A stretch of DNA of 64,000 nucleotides from assembly GCA_016178045.1 (NCBI GenBank), contig JACOUE010000041.1, forward strand, positions 45,518 to 109,517, in the 5' to 3' direction. Of the stretch, positions 53,042 to 62,680 are shown one piece after another. The translations under genes were made by a program, and so were the position numbers. The notes below the pieces were generated by a model. The model had not been told where the DNA came from. It did no database searches and saw only the letters and a list, made by a program, of their open reading frames with translations. Source of the stretch: Chloroflexota bacterium (GTDB taxonomy: Bacteria > Chloroflexota > Dehalococcoidia > SM23-28-2 > JACOUE01). Position 1 is the stretch's first letter; every line of letters begins with the position of its first letter.

Positions 53042-54116
53042 CGCCGGCGCCGACTTGATGCAGAGACTGCAGCACTTCCCGGTATGACTGAAGCACGCTC
53101 GCCTCGCAGTACGAAACGGAATGGGCTTGACAAAACGCCTTAACGATCTTCTGGGCTTCCGGCAGTTTGTTGCGCGGCATGTTCGGGAACAGGTGATGCT
53201 CGATCTGGTAGTTGAGTCCGCCGTACCAGAAGTCGATGAGAGGGTTCCCTTTAACGTTTCGTGAGGTGAGCACCTGCCGGCGCAGGAAGTCCATCTGGCT
53301 GTCCTTGTCCAGGAAGAGCATGCCTTTGTGGTTGACGGCGAAGGTGGAGCCCACGTAGAGGCCGAAGAGCGCCTGGTGGACGAAGATGAACGCGGTTGCC
53401 TGCCAGACACCCAGTACGGAGAAGAGGAAACCAAAGTACAGCACGAAGTGGACCGTCGCAAGGAACAGCTCCGGCAGGATGTAGGTCGTTCTGGTCCGAG
53501 CCATAAAGTGAAAGCTGGCGACTCGCAGGCCTACCCCTTCCAGCGACAGCAGTGGGAAGAACAGATAGGCCTGGTATCTCACCACGGATCGCAGCACGCC
53601 TCGTTTCGTGCGGGCCTGCTCCTGGGAGAAAGCGAGGACGGGGATGGAAATGTCGGGATCGACATCGAGCTGATTAGGATTGGCGTGATGCCGGTTGTGC
53701 TTGTCTATCCACCAGCTTCGGCTCGTGCCGAGCAGGAAATTGACCGCTAGGCCGGCGATGGCATTCTTCTCAGTCGCGTTGAAAATCTGTCTATGGCCCG
53801 CGTCGTGGCCGATGAAGCCTATTTGGGCGAACACAAAGGCCAGAAATGCGGCATTCAGCAGCTGTAGCCAGAGAGTGTCTACTAGCACCACAAAGGTCAG
53901 GCTGAGAGCCAGCAGGCTCAGAATCAGCAAGATATGGACGGTGTAGTAGGAAGGCTGCTTTTGCAGTAGCCCCTTCAGTTTGATGAGCTGCTTCAACTCC
54001 GCGTATTCCTTCTCACGCAAGGCCGGTGTCGGCCGTGCTTGGTAGGGTCGAGCTGGTTCGCTGCCCAGCGTTCTGTTCGGAGAACGCCGTTGGAGGTCTT
54101 GTCCGATTTTCCCCAT
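52977..54116 (-). CDS. Membrane fatty-acid desaturase (acyl-lipid/front-end type)
   Basis: A 379-residue integral membrane di-iron desaturase. The three histidine boxes are IGHDAGHRQ (HxxxH), IDKHNRHHANP (HxxHH) and YQIEHHLFPNMP (QxxHH, the form seen in front-end desaturases). Four hydrophobic segments lie around residues 60-110 and 205-260. The last 20 residues (from PASSRLPDRG) are read from DNA that is the antisense of the VapC remnant, so the natural C-terminus may have been replaced. It would act at the membrane with an electron donor; none is encoded beside it. Confidence 0.92.
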   Translation of the reverse strand: MGKIGQDLQRRSPNRTLGSEPARPYQARPTPALREKEYAELKQLIKLKGLLQKQPSYYTVHILLILSLLALSLTFVVLVDTLWLQLLNAAFLAFVFAQIGFIGHDAGHRQIFNATEKNAIAGLAVNFLLGTSRSWWIDKHNRHHANPNQLDVDPDISIPVLAFSQEQARTKRGVLRSVVRYQAYLFFPLLSLEGVGLRVASFHFMARTRTTYILPELFLATVHFVLYFGFLFSVLGVWQATAFIFVHQALFGLYVGSTFAVNHKGMLFLDKDSQMDFLRRQVLTSRNVKGNPLIDFWYGGLNYQIEHHLFPNMPRNKLPEAQKIVKAFCQAHSVSYCEASVLQSYREVLQSLHQVGAGVTPASSRLPDRGPSRNSGRSR

Positions 54117-54434
54117 CTGATCCTACGTCCTCTCGGGATCCGCCAAGTCAACCATAAGCCCGTCCTCCGCTCTTGCTTGTTTCATATTGGAGGACGGCCT
54201 TCCATTTAGTCAATTGGAGCGGGAGGCGCCGGATTCAGAAACTGGAGGGAGGCTGCAGGGGAAACAGAGGCTGGATTGGGTTTTTCCCGTCACGGAACCA
54301 CGGTGGGCGACCCCATAGCGCAGCCTGATGAGATACTCGACGATCTTGCGCACGGCATCCTCCACAGCGAGTGTAAACCGAGCAAGTTATTGGCTGTAAG
54401 GTCACCTGACTGGATGGCCGAAGAGTGGCCCCTG
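54117..54434. other. Intergenic region without recognisable gene
   Basis: About 320 bases upstream of the desaturase. It has a TTTCATATTGG A/T-rich patch that may belong to the desaturase promoter, but no credible coding frame or RNA gene. A TTGACT box on the minus strand near 54148-54153 has no clear -10 partner. Confidence 0.45.
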
Positions 54435-54472
54435 AAAGGAACAGGGGGCCCAACGGGGCCCCCTGTTCCTTT
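54435..54472 (-). terminator. Strong intrinsic-terminator-like hairpin after the zinc-ribbon gene
   Basis: AAAGGAACAGGGGGCCC (54435-54451) and GGGCCCCCTGTTCCTTT (54456-54472) are perfect 17-base complements with a four-base loop. It lies 15 nt past the stop of the minus-strand zinc-ribbon gene. The U-tract on that strand is short, so it may work with Rho or simply protect the mRNA 3' end. Confidence 0.7.
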
Positions 54473-54487
54473 AGATCTCGATCCGGG

Positions 54488-54808
54488 CTAGTAGTTCCGT
54501 CCCGAGGACGGTTGCTTGCTGAAGCAATCGCTACAGTACACCGGCCGGTCGCCGCGTGGCAGGAAGGGCACTTGCGTGTCCTTGCCACACTGGGCGCACA
54601 CTGCCGGATGCATCTCCCGACGGGAAGAACCGTAGCTGCCGCCGTAGCCGCTGTCGCCGCGCTCGCCGCGACGGGCCTGCCGGCAGGAAGGGCAGCGCTT
54701 TGGCTCGTTGGTGTAGCCCTTCTCCGCGTGGTACTGCTGATCGTCCGCGCTGAACGTGAACGACTGGCCGCAGTCCTGGCAGGTGAGAGTTCTGTCCTGG
54801 TAACTCAT
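54488..54808 (-). CDS. Small zinc-ribbon protein (CxxC-x17-CxxC type), paralogue of 360-671
   Basis: A 106-residue paralogue of the protein at 360-671, with nearly the same layout: LTCQDCGQSFTFSADDQQYHA, then RCPSCRQARRGERG, a Gly/Ser/Tyr linker, and a second ribbon VCAQCG...YCSDCFSK with a 17-residue spacer. AAAGGAGG lies six bases before the ATG. Two copies in one 64-kb window, here next to a DEAD-box helicase and RRM protein, suggest an RNA-related stress role; this is inference. Confidence 0.87.
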   Translation of the reverse strand: MSYQDRTLTCQDCGQSFTFSADDQQYHAEKGYTNEPKRCPSCRQARRGERGDSGYGGSYGSSRREMHPAVCAQCGKDTQVPFLPRGDRPVYCSDCFSKQPSSGRNY

Positions 54809-55082
54809 GGATGGCCTCCTTTCCTATGTAGTTGGCGAATGTTTGACCACCTGAGTCCAGGATGAATCCGCGGGCCCGGGGGAAACTAAACGATCACCAC
54901 TGACGACAGGGTAACACGCCCCGGCGCGTCCCACAATCTCTCTGGTCTTCCCTGCCATGTGAGGCAAGAGCGTGAAAAAAGGTCGGGCCAAGCGGGATCA
55001 ACATACTATCCGTAAGGCGACTCCTCTCTTTTCGTCCCCAACACGAACACGCCGTGTCCGGCATCTAGGAGGAGAAGCCAAT

Positions 55083-55112
55083 TTGTCGGAGGTACGCAAG
55101 ATGCGTTACAAT
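55083..55112 (+). promoter_or_regulatory. Promoter of the DEAD-box helicase and RRM genes
   Basis: TTGTCG (55083-55088) and TACAAT (55107-55112) with an 18-base spacer, the same layout as at 178-207. Transcription would begin near 55119, so the ATG at 55111 cannot be the start codon. The leader contains CAGCGC-TTG-GCGCTG (55156-55170), a small perfect hairpin. Confidence 0.55.
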
Positions 55113-55194
55113 GAGCCTACAATCACTACTACATCGCCGAACCAATTCCAATTGTCAGCGCTTGGCGCTGTCCCCCTCGAAAGGAACGTATCGA

Positions 55195-56397
55195 TTGTCC
55201 TCCTTCCATGACTTTCAACTTTGTACTTCAAGCCGCCGGGCGCTCGTCGAAATGGGCATTAGTACGCCGACGGCGATCCAGGAGCGCGCGATCCCATTAC
55301 TGCTGGGCGGACGCGACCTCGTAGGCCAGGCCCAGACCGGCTCCGGCAAGACCCTGGCCTTCGGTTTGCCCCTGATGGAGCGATGCAATGGGCAGCAACG
55401 GCAAGTGCAGGCCCTGGTGCTGACGCCGACCCGCGAGCTAGCCCGCCAGGTGGGCCGGGTGCTTACGGCCCTAGGCAAGGGAGCGGGGATAAAGGTGGCG
55501 CTGGTCTACGGCGGGCGCCCCTTTGCGCAACAGGAGGCGGCGCTCGCCGGTGGCGCTCAGGTGGTCGTGGGCACGCCGGGCCGGGTGCTAGATCACCTCA
55601 AGCGAGGGACGCTGGGTCTGAAGCAGGTGCGGATGCTGGTCCTGGACGAGGCGGACAACATGCTGGACCAGGGCTTTGCGCCTGATGTGGAGCGCATCCT
55701 GGCACAGACACCGCGGAGCAGGCAGACGGCCCTGCTTTCGGCGACCATGCCGCCGTGGGTGCAGAGGATAGGAGCCAGGCACCTCTCGAATCCGAAAGTG
55801 CTGGTCGCGGAGGAGGGGGACGGCTCGGACCCAGATATCGATCACGTTGTTGTCGAGGCGTACACGGAGGACAAGTTCCAGGTGTTGCGGCGGCTGCTGG
55901 ATGAGCCAGCAGAGGGCGCCACCTTGGTGTTCGGCCGGACCAAACGTGGCGTGCGCAACCTGGGACAGCGACTGCAGGCCCTCGGCTACCGGGTGGCCGT
56001 CCTCCAGGGTAACCTTGATCAGAATGCGCGGGACAGGGCGCTGGAGCAGTTCCGTTCCGGCCGCGTGCCGATCCTGGTGGCCACGAATGTGGCGGCGCGA
56101 GGGCTGGACATCCTTCACATCGGGCGGGTGATCAACTACGAACTGCCGGAGACGCACGAGCTGTTCACTCACCGGGTAGGCCGCACCGCTCGCATGGGGC
56201 GGACCGGGCGGGCCATCACACTGGTGAGCGCGGCAGACCTTTCGAGATGGCAGGCGATAGAGCGCGGCCTAGGCCGCCGTCTGCCGCGAGTGAGCGCCAG
56301 CGGGGAGCCTGCTCCGGAGCCGCAGACCGCCAGCCGGATGAGGACGTCTAGTAGGTGGCGACGGCGTGGCTCGTCACGCCGCAGGGCAATGGCTTAG
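55195..56397 (+). CDS. DEAD-box ATP-dependent RNA helicase
   Basis: A 400-residue RNA helicase. In order: Q motif (ALVEMGISTPTAIQERAIP), AQTGSGKT (motif I), PTRELA (Ia), GTPGR (Ib), LDEAD (II), SAT (III), ARGLDI (V) and HRVGRTARMGRTG (VI). The C-terminal 45 residues are Arg/Ser-rich and disordered, a common RNA-binding tail. The TTG at 55195, with AAAGGA upstream, is the preferred start since the promoter lies at 55083-55112. It unwinds RNA in cold or ribosome-assembly settings and is probably co-transcribed with the RRM gene 15 nt downstream. Confidence 0.93.
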   Translation: MSSFHDFQLCTSSRRALVEMGISTPTAIQERAIPLLLGGRDLVGQAQTGSGKTLAFGLPLMERCNGQQRQVQALVLTPTRELARQVGRVLTALGKGAGIKVALVYGGRPFAQQEAALAGGAQVVVGTPGRVLDHLKRGTLGLKQVRMLVLDEADNMLDQGFAPDVERILAQTPRSRQTALLSATMPPWVQRIGARHLSNPKVLVAEEGDGSDPDIDHVVVEAYTEDKFQVLRRLLDEPAEGATLVFGRTKRGVRNLGQRLQALGYRVAVLQGNLDQNARDRALEQFRSGRVPILVATNVAARGLDILHIGRVINYELPETHELFTHRVGRTARMGRTGRAITLVSAADLSRWQAIERGLGRRLPRVSASGEPAPEPQTASRMRTSSRWRRRGSSRRRAMA

Positions 56398-56412
56398 CGG
56401 GGAGGGTGCCGA

Positions 56413-56697
56413 TTGAATACGCTATATGTGGGTAACCTGGCACACGAGACGACGGATGTGGATCTGAGGACGGCATTCTCCCGCTTTGGCGAGGTCGTGT
56501 CGGTCCGGATCGTGAGTGGCCGTCGCGGGCGCACCAAGGGGTTTGGATACGTAGAGATGAGGGACGAGGCGTCGGCCAGCGCCGCCATGGAGTCCCTGCG
56601 AGGAACGCAGATCAACGGGCGGGCCATGGACATCGTGCTGGAAGAGCGAGCGAGAAGACGCAGCCGCGGCAAGGACCGTGCAGGCCGGCGTAGATAA
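56413..56697 (+). CDS. RNA-binding protein with single RRM domain
   Basis: A 94-residue RRM protein: RNP2 LYVGNL near the start and RNP1 KGFGYVEM near residue 41, with strands and helices in between in the usual order. The C-terminal RARRRSRGKDRAGRRR is basic. Such proteins are cold-induced or act as RNA chaperones in cyanobacteria and Chloroflexota. TTG start with GGGAGGGT upstream. It follows the DEAD-box helicase by 15 nt, so the two probably act on the same RNAs. Confidence 0.92.
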   Translation: MNTLYVGNLAHETTDVDLRTAFSRFGEVVSVRIVSGRRGRTKGFGYVEMRDEASASAAMESLRGTQINGRAMDIVLEERARRRSRGKDRAGRRR

Positions 56698-56979
56698 AGG
56701 GTCCGCCAACCGCCATCGTAGGAGTCGTCCTCAGGTTTGGCAAACCCATGCTCACCCCGGCGCGAGTCGTTCGACATTCGTTGCACGGACTGGCACTACG
56801 TGTGGTGGTAGCTATCCCTAGTGGGTATCGTTACCAGAAGTCTTAGTGTGACCAGTCCCCTGTAGCCCCGTTAGCGGGCGCTGGGAAGGCTCTCCAATCG
56901 CACTCTATATCCAGGGGCCAGTCGGTGTTACGGTGAATGCGGGGGAAATTCCAAGAACGGGTTTGCGGGGAGATGATGC

Positions 56980-58857
56980 ATGGAGCTGTTCGCTACCATC
57001 CGATCTAGCACGGAGCCGGCCTCGGGGCGCGGAATCGCGTCGCGCAGTGACCTGCGCAACGTGGCGATCATTGCCCACGTGGACCATGGCAAGACCACGT
57101 TGGTGGATGCCATGCTCCGGCAGTCCGGCCAGATGGACTCGCGGTTGGAGCTCCCTGATCGTGCCCTCGACTCGACAGACCTCGAGCGGGAGAAGGGGAT
57201 CACGATTCTCGCCAAGAACGCCGCCGTGCGTTACGGCGATGTGAAGATCAACATAGTCGACACGCCGGGCCACGCCGACTTCGGCGGTGAGGTGGAGCGC
57301 GGCCTGACGATGGTGGACGGCGCGCTGTTACTGGTGGACGCCACCGACGGCCCGTTGCCGCAGACGCGGTTCGTGCTCCGGAAGGCACTCGAGGCCCACC
57401 TGCCGATCATCCTGGTGGTCAACAAGGTGGACCGCCCTGATAGGCGCATCGCCGAGGTGATCGATGAGGTTTACGAGCTCTTCCTCGAACTCGACGCCGA
57501 CGAAGAACAGTTCGACTTCCCCATTGTCTACTGCGATGCGCGCGCGGGACAGGCCTCGCTGGACCCCGACGTGCGCGGTGAGGATCTGCGCCCACTGTTC
57601 GACGTGCTGCTTACGCGCATCCCCGCACCGATTTATGAGCTGAACCACCGGCTGCAAGCACTGGTCACCAACCTCGACTCATCGCCCTACGTTGGTCGGC
57701 TCGCGCTGTGCCGGGTAGTGCAGGGCAGGATCCGACCCGGGCAGGCTGTGGCCTGGTGCCGGCGCGATGGCAGCATCGAACTCGGGAAGATCGCGGCGCT
57801 CTACGTGACGGAGGCGCTGGAACGGGTAGAGGCGGACGAAGCCGGCCCAGGCGAGATCATCGCCGTAGCCGGCTTCCCTGACATCACCATCGGCGAGACG
57901 CTAACGGACCCGGGCGATCCCAGGCCGCTGCCGGTGATCCGCGTCGACGAACCGAGTCTGTCGGTCACCATAGGCATCAACACGTCGCCGCTCGCCGGGC
58001 GGGAGGGCACGCTGCTGACCGCGAGGCTTCTGAGGAGCCGGCTTGAGGCGGAGCAGGTAGGCAACGTCTCGATTCGCGTCCTGCCTTTGAGCCGGCTAGA
58101 CGCGTGGACCGTGCAGGGTCGAGGCGAGTTGCAGTTGGCAGTCCTCGTGGAAACGCTGCGCCGCGAAGGCTTCGAACTCACGGTCGGCCGCCCCGAGGTC
58201 GTCACGCGCGAGATAGACGGACGGCGCCACGAGCCGGTTGAGGCGCTCACCCTGGACGTGCCCGAGAAGTACCTGGGCGTCGCCTCGCAGCTCATGGCGG
58301 AGCGCAAGGGATTCCACCACAAGACGGTTAACCATGGAACCGGTCGCGTCCGGCTCGACTACGTCGTCCCTTCGCGCGGGCTCATCGGGTTCCACACCCA
58401 GTTCCAGACCGAGACGCAGGGAACCGGGCTGCTTCACCACGTGTTCCACGGGTACGAGCCATGGCACGGCGAGGTGCGCTCGCGGCCAACCGGGAGCCTG
58501 GTGGCGGACCGACGTGGCAAGACGACCGCTTACGCGCTGCTGAGCTTGCAGGAACGGGGCAGCCTGTTCGTCAGCCCCGGCCTTGATGTGTACGAAGGGA
58601 TGGTCATCGGCGAAAGTCCGCGCTCGGAGGACATGGACGTCAACCCGACGCGAGAGAAGAAGCAGACGAACATGCGCTCGTCCACGGCCGAAGCGACCGA
58701 GAAGCTGCCCCCGCCTACCACACTTTCGCTGGAGCAGGCGCTTGAGTTCATCCGGCAGGACGAATGCCTGGAGGTGACGCCGGTCGCAGTCCGCCTGCGA
58801 AAGACGGAACTGGTAGCACATGTGCGTGCCCGCCAGCGCGCTCGCGCTCGCGAGTAG
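56980..58857 (+). CDS. typA: Translational GTPase TypA/BipA
   Basis: A 625-residue GTPase of the BipA family. G-motifs are [10 protein letters not shown] (G1), EKGITI with a following switch (G2), DTPGH (G3) and NKVD (G4). The G5 segment is YCDARAG where YASA is usual. The C-terminal domain has [21 protein letters not shown] and [17 protein letters not shown]-type segments near the end, all family hallmarks. It binds the ribosome and supports growth under cold and other stress. Upstream space of 282 bases has no gene. Confidence 0.93.
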   Translation: MELFATIRSSTEPASGRGIASRSDLRNVAIIAHVDHGKTTLVDAMLRQSGQMDSRLELPDRALDSTDLEREKGITILAKNAAVRYGDVKINIVDTPGHADFGGEVERGLTMVDGALLLVDATDGPLPQTRFVLRKALEAHLPIILVVNKVDRPDRRIAEVIDEVYELFLELDADEEQFDFPIVYCDARAGQASLDPDVRGEDLRPLFDVLLTRIPAPIYELNHRLQALVTNLDSSPYVGRLALCRVVQGRIRPGQAVAWCRRDGSIELGKIAALYVTEALERVEADEAGPGEIIAVAGFPDITIGETLTDPGDPRPLPVIRVDEPSLSVTIGINTSPLAGREGTLLTARLLRSRLEAEQVGNVSIRVLPLSRLDAWTVQGRGELQLAVLVETLRREGFELTVGRPEVVTREIDGRRHEPVEALTLDVPEKYLGVASQLMAERKGFHHKTVNHGTGRVRLDYVVPSRGLIGFHTQFQTETQGTGLLHHVFHGYEPWHGEVRSRPTGSLVADRRGKTTAYALLSLQERGSLFVSPGLDVYEGMVIGESPRSEDMDVNPTREKKQTNMRSSTAEATEKLPPPTTLSLEQALEFIRQDECLEVTPVAVRLRKTELVAHVRARQRARARE

Positions 58858-59085
58858 GGCAGGCTCTGTCTCTACCACCCTCAGTTCACTTCGCAATGTG
58901 GCTAGGGAAGCGGGATGCGAGTGTGCCCGACACTAACGGCTCACTTAGTGGATATGAACGTCAAGCGAAAGCCGCGCACAGTGATGGCCGCGCCCCAGCA
59001 ACCATTGACAGCGGCCGTAGCCGGAGCACAGAATGTCTTCACCGGACAGCGAGCGGCGGGAGTTCATCAGGAGGGAGAACCCACT

Positions 59086-59517
59086 ATGGCCGAACGGGAT
59101 GCCATTAATCTGGCTCGCGAGAACATCGAGGCGTTCAATGTCGCTGACTGGGGGCGCCTCAAGTCAACCCTGGCGGCCGATAGCGTCTACGACGAAGTTG
59201 GCACGCAACGGCGAATCCAGGGGGCGGACCGGATCGTTGACGCCTTGAAGGGGTGGAAGCAAGCCATGCCCGATGCCAAGGGCACGGTGACGAACGCCTT
59301 CGCCAGCGGCAACACGGCTACGCTGGAGATTACCTGGGAAGGCACGCAGACAGGGCCGCTGACGGGGCCGGCTGGCACCATTCCCCCGTCTGGAAAGCGT
59401 CAGACGACCCGTGCTGCCTTCATTGTCATGATCGAAGGGGACCAGATCAAAGAGAGCCACCAGTACTTCGACATGATGACCTTGCTCCAACAGATAGGTG
59501 CGGCGCCCGGTAGTTGA
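59086..59517 (+). CDS. SnoaL-like polyketide-cyclase-type protein
   Basis: A 143-residue NTF2/SnoaL-fold protein: LARENIEAFNVADWGRLKSTLAAD is a typical N-terminal helix pair, then VYDEVGTQRRIQGADRIVDAL, and a strand ATLEITWEGTQTGPL. The ligand or reaction cannot be told. ATG 59086 has AGGAGGGA upstream; a longer frame from 58915 is open but lacks a ribosome-binding site and looks non-coding. Confidence 0.82.
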   Translation: MAERDAINLARENIEAFNVADWGRLKSTLAADSVYDEVGTQRRIQGADRIVDALKGWKQAMPDAKGTVTNAFASGNTATLEITWEGTQTGPLTGPAGTIPPSGKRQTTRAAFIVMIEGDQIKESHQYFDMMTLLQQIGAAPGS

Positions 59518-59608
59518 AGCGCGCAACCTCAGTACCCACTGCCCCAAGCCGCCGCCCGCTTCCCCTCATTGACGTGCCCTCAGGGGGCTGGCACTGCTGG
59601 ACCAAACG

Positions 59609-61084
59609 CTATGGTGTAACTGCGGAAGTCCGTGATCGCTCCCTGACTTGCTTATCCAGGCCTCTACGTAGAGCCGCCTTGGCGGCGAAGTAGCCGCACA
59701 TCCCGTGAACTCCCGCGCCCGGCGGCGTCGACGACGAGCAGATGTAGATACCCCTGGCCGGAGTCGCATACGGCACCATCGCGGCCGTGGGCCGCAGGAA
59801 GAGCTGCAGGCGGTCGTGGGCGCCGCCGGCGATGTCGCCTCCAACGTAGTTTTCGTTGTACCGCTCCAGGCCCGCCGGTGACATCACACTCCTAGCCATC
59901 ACACGCTCGCGGAAGCCCGGGGCAAACCGTTCGATCTGAGCTTCGATCCGCTCGGTCATATCGACCGTGGAGCCATTGGGAACGTGGCAATAGGCCCAGA
60001 CCGTGTGCTTTCCCTCAGGCGCACGTGTCGGGTCGAACAGGCTCTGCTGCGCCACCAGTACGTACGGTCTCTCTGGATGCTCGCCTTTCGCCACAGCGTG
60101 CTCCCCTTCGGCGATTTCTTCCAGCGTACCTCCCACGTGCACTGTACCGGCTCGCCGACAAGCCTCCGCTTTCCAGGGGATCGGCCCGTGCAGGGCAAAA
60201 TCGAGCTTGAACACGCCGGCGCCATACCGGTAGCGCGAAAGCCTGCGCTGGTAACCGCCCGGCAGGTGATGGCCCGCGATACCGATAACCTGACGGGGAG
60301 TGACATCCAGCAAGTAAGCACGAGCGGGGGGGAGCTCATCGAGAGACTCGATCCTTCTGCCCGTGATTATCTCGCCTTCGAGCGAGCGCAGGTAGGAGGC
60401 GAGCGCGCCGGCGATGCTCTGAGAGCCTCCGCGGGCCACCGGCCATCCCACAGCATGGCCAGCCGCCGCGAGCACGAGCCCAAACGTAGCCGTAAAGGGC
60501 CGCTCCAGCGGCAGGATCGAATGCGCTGCCAGCCCGGCAAAGAGGGCGCGAGCGCGTTCCCCCTCGAAGGTGCTCTCCGCCAGACTACGGGCGGAACGGA
60601 TTGCTCGGAGCCCAAAGCGGGCCAGCACCAGCGGGTGGCGAGGCACCCGCAGCAGGGGCCCCTGGACCTGTATGACCAAGCGGTCCCACTCCCGAACCAG
60701 TGGGGTCATCAGCCTGCGGTAGGCGGCAGCGTCGCCACCGAGCGAGTCCGCAGTCGCCTCCACCGAGCGGTGGAGCACCACCGCCGTTCCATCGTCCAGG
60801 GGATGCGCCAGCGGAAACTCAGGGTGGACCCACGTCAGGCCGTGCTCCGGCAGCGGCAACGTGCGGAAGAACGGCGAGGCGACGCCGAAGGGGTGGACCG
60901 CCGAGCAGACATCGTGCACGAAGCCCGGTAGCGTCAACTCCTCCGAACGGCTGCCTCCGCCAGCAGTCTCCTTGGCCTCGAACACGATGACTGAGCAGCC
61001 AGCGCGGGCCAGGGCGATCGCGGCGGCGAGGCCGTTTGGTCCGGAGCCTACGACGATGGCATCGTGAGTAGACCGGTCAGCCAC
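59609..61084 (-). CDS. Phytoene-desaturase-like FAD oxidoreductase
   Basis: A 491-residue flavoprotein. The FAD-binding GxGxxG motif is DAIVVGSGPNGLAAAIALARAG, and FEAKETAGGGSRSEEL follows, as in the phytoene-dehydrogenase (CrtI/COG1233) group. The C-terminal part has IYICSSSTPPGAGVHGMCGYFAA, the second family signature. Substrates in this group range from carotenoids to other polyprenoids or unknown lipids; no carotenoid genes are near. The ATG start is inferred from the Rossmann motif position. Confidence 0.9.
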   Translation of the reverse strand: MADRSTHDAIVVGSGPNGLAAAIALARAGCSVIVFEAKETAGGGSRSEELTLPGFVHDVCSAVHPFGVASPFFRTLPLPEHGLTWVHPEFPLAHPLDDGTAVVLHRSVEATADSLGGDAAAYRRLMTPLVREWDRLVIQVQGPLLRVPRHPLVLARFGLRAIRSARSLAESTFEGERARALFAGLAAHSILPLERPFTATFGLVLAAAGHAVGWPVARGGSQSIAGALASYLRSLEGEIITGRRIESLDELPPARAYLLDVTPRQVIGIAGHHLPGGYQRRLSRYRYGAGVFKLDFALHGPIPWKAEACRRAGTVHVGGTLEEIAEGEHAVAKGEHPERPYVLVAQQSLFDPTRAPEGKHTVWAYCHVPNGSTVDMTERIEAQIERFAPGFRERVMARSVMSPAGLERYNENYVGGDIAGGAHDRLQLFLRPTAAMVPYATPARGIYICSSSTPPGAGVHGMCGYFAAKAALRRGLDKQVRERSRTSAVTP

Positions 61085-61144
61085 GTTGTTGATGGGTGAT
61101 TTCCAAGGATTGATTAGCGGTTAGGATAGTGGCACCTGGCTATC

Positions 61145-61906
61145 TCAGCGCTTGAGCCGCTTGAACGGTCTGGCCATCCAGCGCGCCGGTGCACTCACCG
61201 TATAGAGCATCGACCGAATCGCCGCGTTGTGCCAGAGATTCTTCGCTTCCGACCATTGGCGCTTGGGATCCACGCAGGTCACCAGCATCTGGGGCTGCCC
61301 CTCCACGCCGAAGTGCGCTGCCAGCGACCTCAGCGTCTGCTCCCAGAGCTTCTCCTGCATATTGTGGCCAACCAAGGCGAGGGCAATCTCAGACAAGGGG
61401 TCCTGGCCCCGGAAGTACTCCTGGGCCTGGGCCACCGTGCAGCCCTCCTCCTCGAAACTGCTGAACGTGATCCAGCCCGCAAGCATGTGCCCTTGCGGCG
61501 TCATCAGCGTGAAGGACTCGTCGTCGGCGTAGAGTACCATCACGCCGGTGGAGAGCTTCATGGGGCCGGCCCCAAGGTTAAGGACGGCGACCTCCCCGGG
61601 TGCGATGCCGGTGATCGGCGCATAGAAGCGGTTCCCCCGCGGCGCCCCCCAAAACTTCGGGAAGTTCTCTTTCCAGGTCTTGATGACCTCCGTGGGTGTC
61701 GCCGCAGAACCGCTCAAACGCACGCGGTAGGTCTTCTGCCACATCTTCCCGAAGCCCTGCAGAGGGCCGAGGACGCGGCGCCCTTCCACGTTCAAGCTGA
61801 GGGCCTCTTCGGGCACGCCGGACACCCGGAGCTTCTCCATGATCGGCGCCCAGTGGGCGGCGTCGCGTGCTTCCCCCTCATCGGGTCGTCTGGATGACGT
61901 GGTCAT
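61145..61906 (-). CDS. Unassigned protein of about 253 residues
   Basis: I do not recognise a family. The protein has a disordered first 20 residues, a beta-rich middle with QKTYRVRLSGSAATPTEVIKTWKENFPKFW, NRFYAPITGIAPGEVAVLNL and GMVLYADDESFTLMTPQGHMLAGWITF-type strands, and a helical C-terminal part with ALVGHNMQEKLWEQTLRSLAAHFG. It may be a lipid-binding or START-like fold, since the strand pattern and the hydrophobic cavity-like residues fit, but that is speculative. It lies between the oxidoreductase and the STAS genes, same strand. Confidence 0.75.
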   Translation of the reverse strand: MTTSSRRPDEGEARDAAHWAPIMEKLRVSGVPEEALSLNVEGRRVLGPLQGFGKMWQKTYRVRLSGSAATPTEVIKTWKENFPKFWGAPRGNRFYAPITGIAPGEVAVLNLGAGPMKLSTGVMVLYADDESFTLMTPQGHMLAGWITFSSFEEEGCTVAQAQEYFRGQDPLSEIALALVGHNMQEKLWEQTLRSLAAHFGVEGQPQMLVTCVDPKRQWSEAKNLWHNAAIRSMLYTVSAPARWMARPFKRLKR

Positions 61907-61932
61907 TTCGCCCTCCTTCCTCGACAGGCACG

Positions 61933-62292
61933 TTAGGCCCCGGCGACCGCGGCCAGCGCGGCGGCCTCGTTATCGTAAATGCCGATGGCCTCATTCAATC
62001 TAGTCAGCTCGAAGATCTGCCGGTAGTGCTCGTTGAGGCCGACAGCAAGCAGCCGCTGCTTCTGGCGGTTAGCCCGAATGAGGAGCATGACTAAGAGGCC
62101 TATACCCCCGCTGTTCATGAACTCGAGGCCGCCAAAGTTCAGCACGATGGCGCGGGCGCCGCCCGCGGCGGCCTCAGTGTACGCATCCATGAGGACGTTC
62201 TCGCAGAAGGAGGTGACCTCCCCCTCTATGTCCACGATGCTGGCACCGCCGGTGCCCTTGCGAACGCTCATTGAGACCCGGGCCTGTGGCAT
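61933..62292 (-). CDS. STAS-domain anti-sigma factor antagonist
   Basis: A 119-residue STAS protein. It has IVDIEGEVTSFCENVLMDAYTEA and LNFGGLEFMNSGGIGLL, in which the Ser after Asn is the expected phosphorylation site. Such proteins bind an anti-sigma kinase when unphosphorylated. It follows a second STAS gene and a SpoIIE-like phosphatase/kinase fusion, all on the minus strand, forming a partner-switching module. Confidence 0.9.
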   Translation of the reverse strand: MPQARVSMSVRKGTGGASIVDIEGEVTSFCENVLMDAYTEAAAGGARAIVLNFGGLEFMNSGGIGLLVMLLIRANRQKQRLLAVGLNEHYRQIFELTRLNEAIGIYDNEAAALAAVAGA

Positions 62293-62308
62293 TGCTACCT
62301 CCTTCTGA

Positions 62309-62680
62309 CTAACTGTCTGCTTCCGCCGACCCTGGCGCGTTAGCTAACGCACTCACTTCGTCCGGGAAGATGCTCAGGAAGTCGGCAAGGCGAGTGATCT
62401 GGAAGACCTCCAGGTAGTGATCGCTCAGGCCGCAGGCCAGTAACCGGCGGTGCGACGTGCGGGCCTGGGCCAGCAGGCCGACGATCAGGGCTATGCCGGT
62501 GCTGTTGATGTAGTCCACACCGTCGAAGTTGAGAAGGATACAGGCGGAGTCTCTGCTGCTAGCTTCGGCATAGGCGGCGTTGAGCGCCTCGTCGGCAAAG
62601 GCATCGACCTCGCCCCGGAGATCGATAACCGCAACGCCTTGCTGATGCCGGACGCCCGCCTCAAAGCGGTTCGCGGGCAT
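62309..62680 (-). CDS. STAS-domain anti-sigma factor antagonist
   Basis: A 123-residue STAS protein similar to its neighbour: VIDLRGEVDAFADEALNAAY, and LNFDGVDYINSTGIALI with the acceptor Ser in NSTG. The ATG at 62680 has GGAAGGAG upstream and the gene overlaps the end of the phosphatase gene by 20 bases. Two antagonists can give one module two inputs or two outputs. Confidence 0.88.
   Translation of the reverse strand: MPANRFEAGVRHQQGVAVIDLRGEVDAFADEALNAAYAEASSRDSACILLNFDGVDYINSTGIALIVGLLAQARTSHRRLLACGLSDHYLEVFQITRLADFLSIFPDEVSALANAPGSAEADS

Noticed and set aside
58915-59085. N-terminal extension of the SnoaL-like protein
   Set aside because: Open in frame but low similarity to coding sequence, no ribosome-binding site; the ATG at 59086 follows AGGAGGGA and begins the domain.
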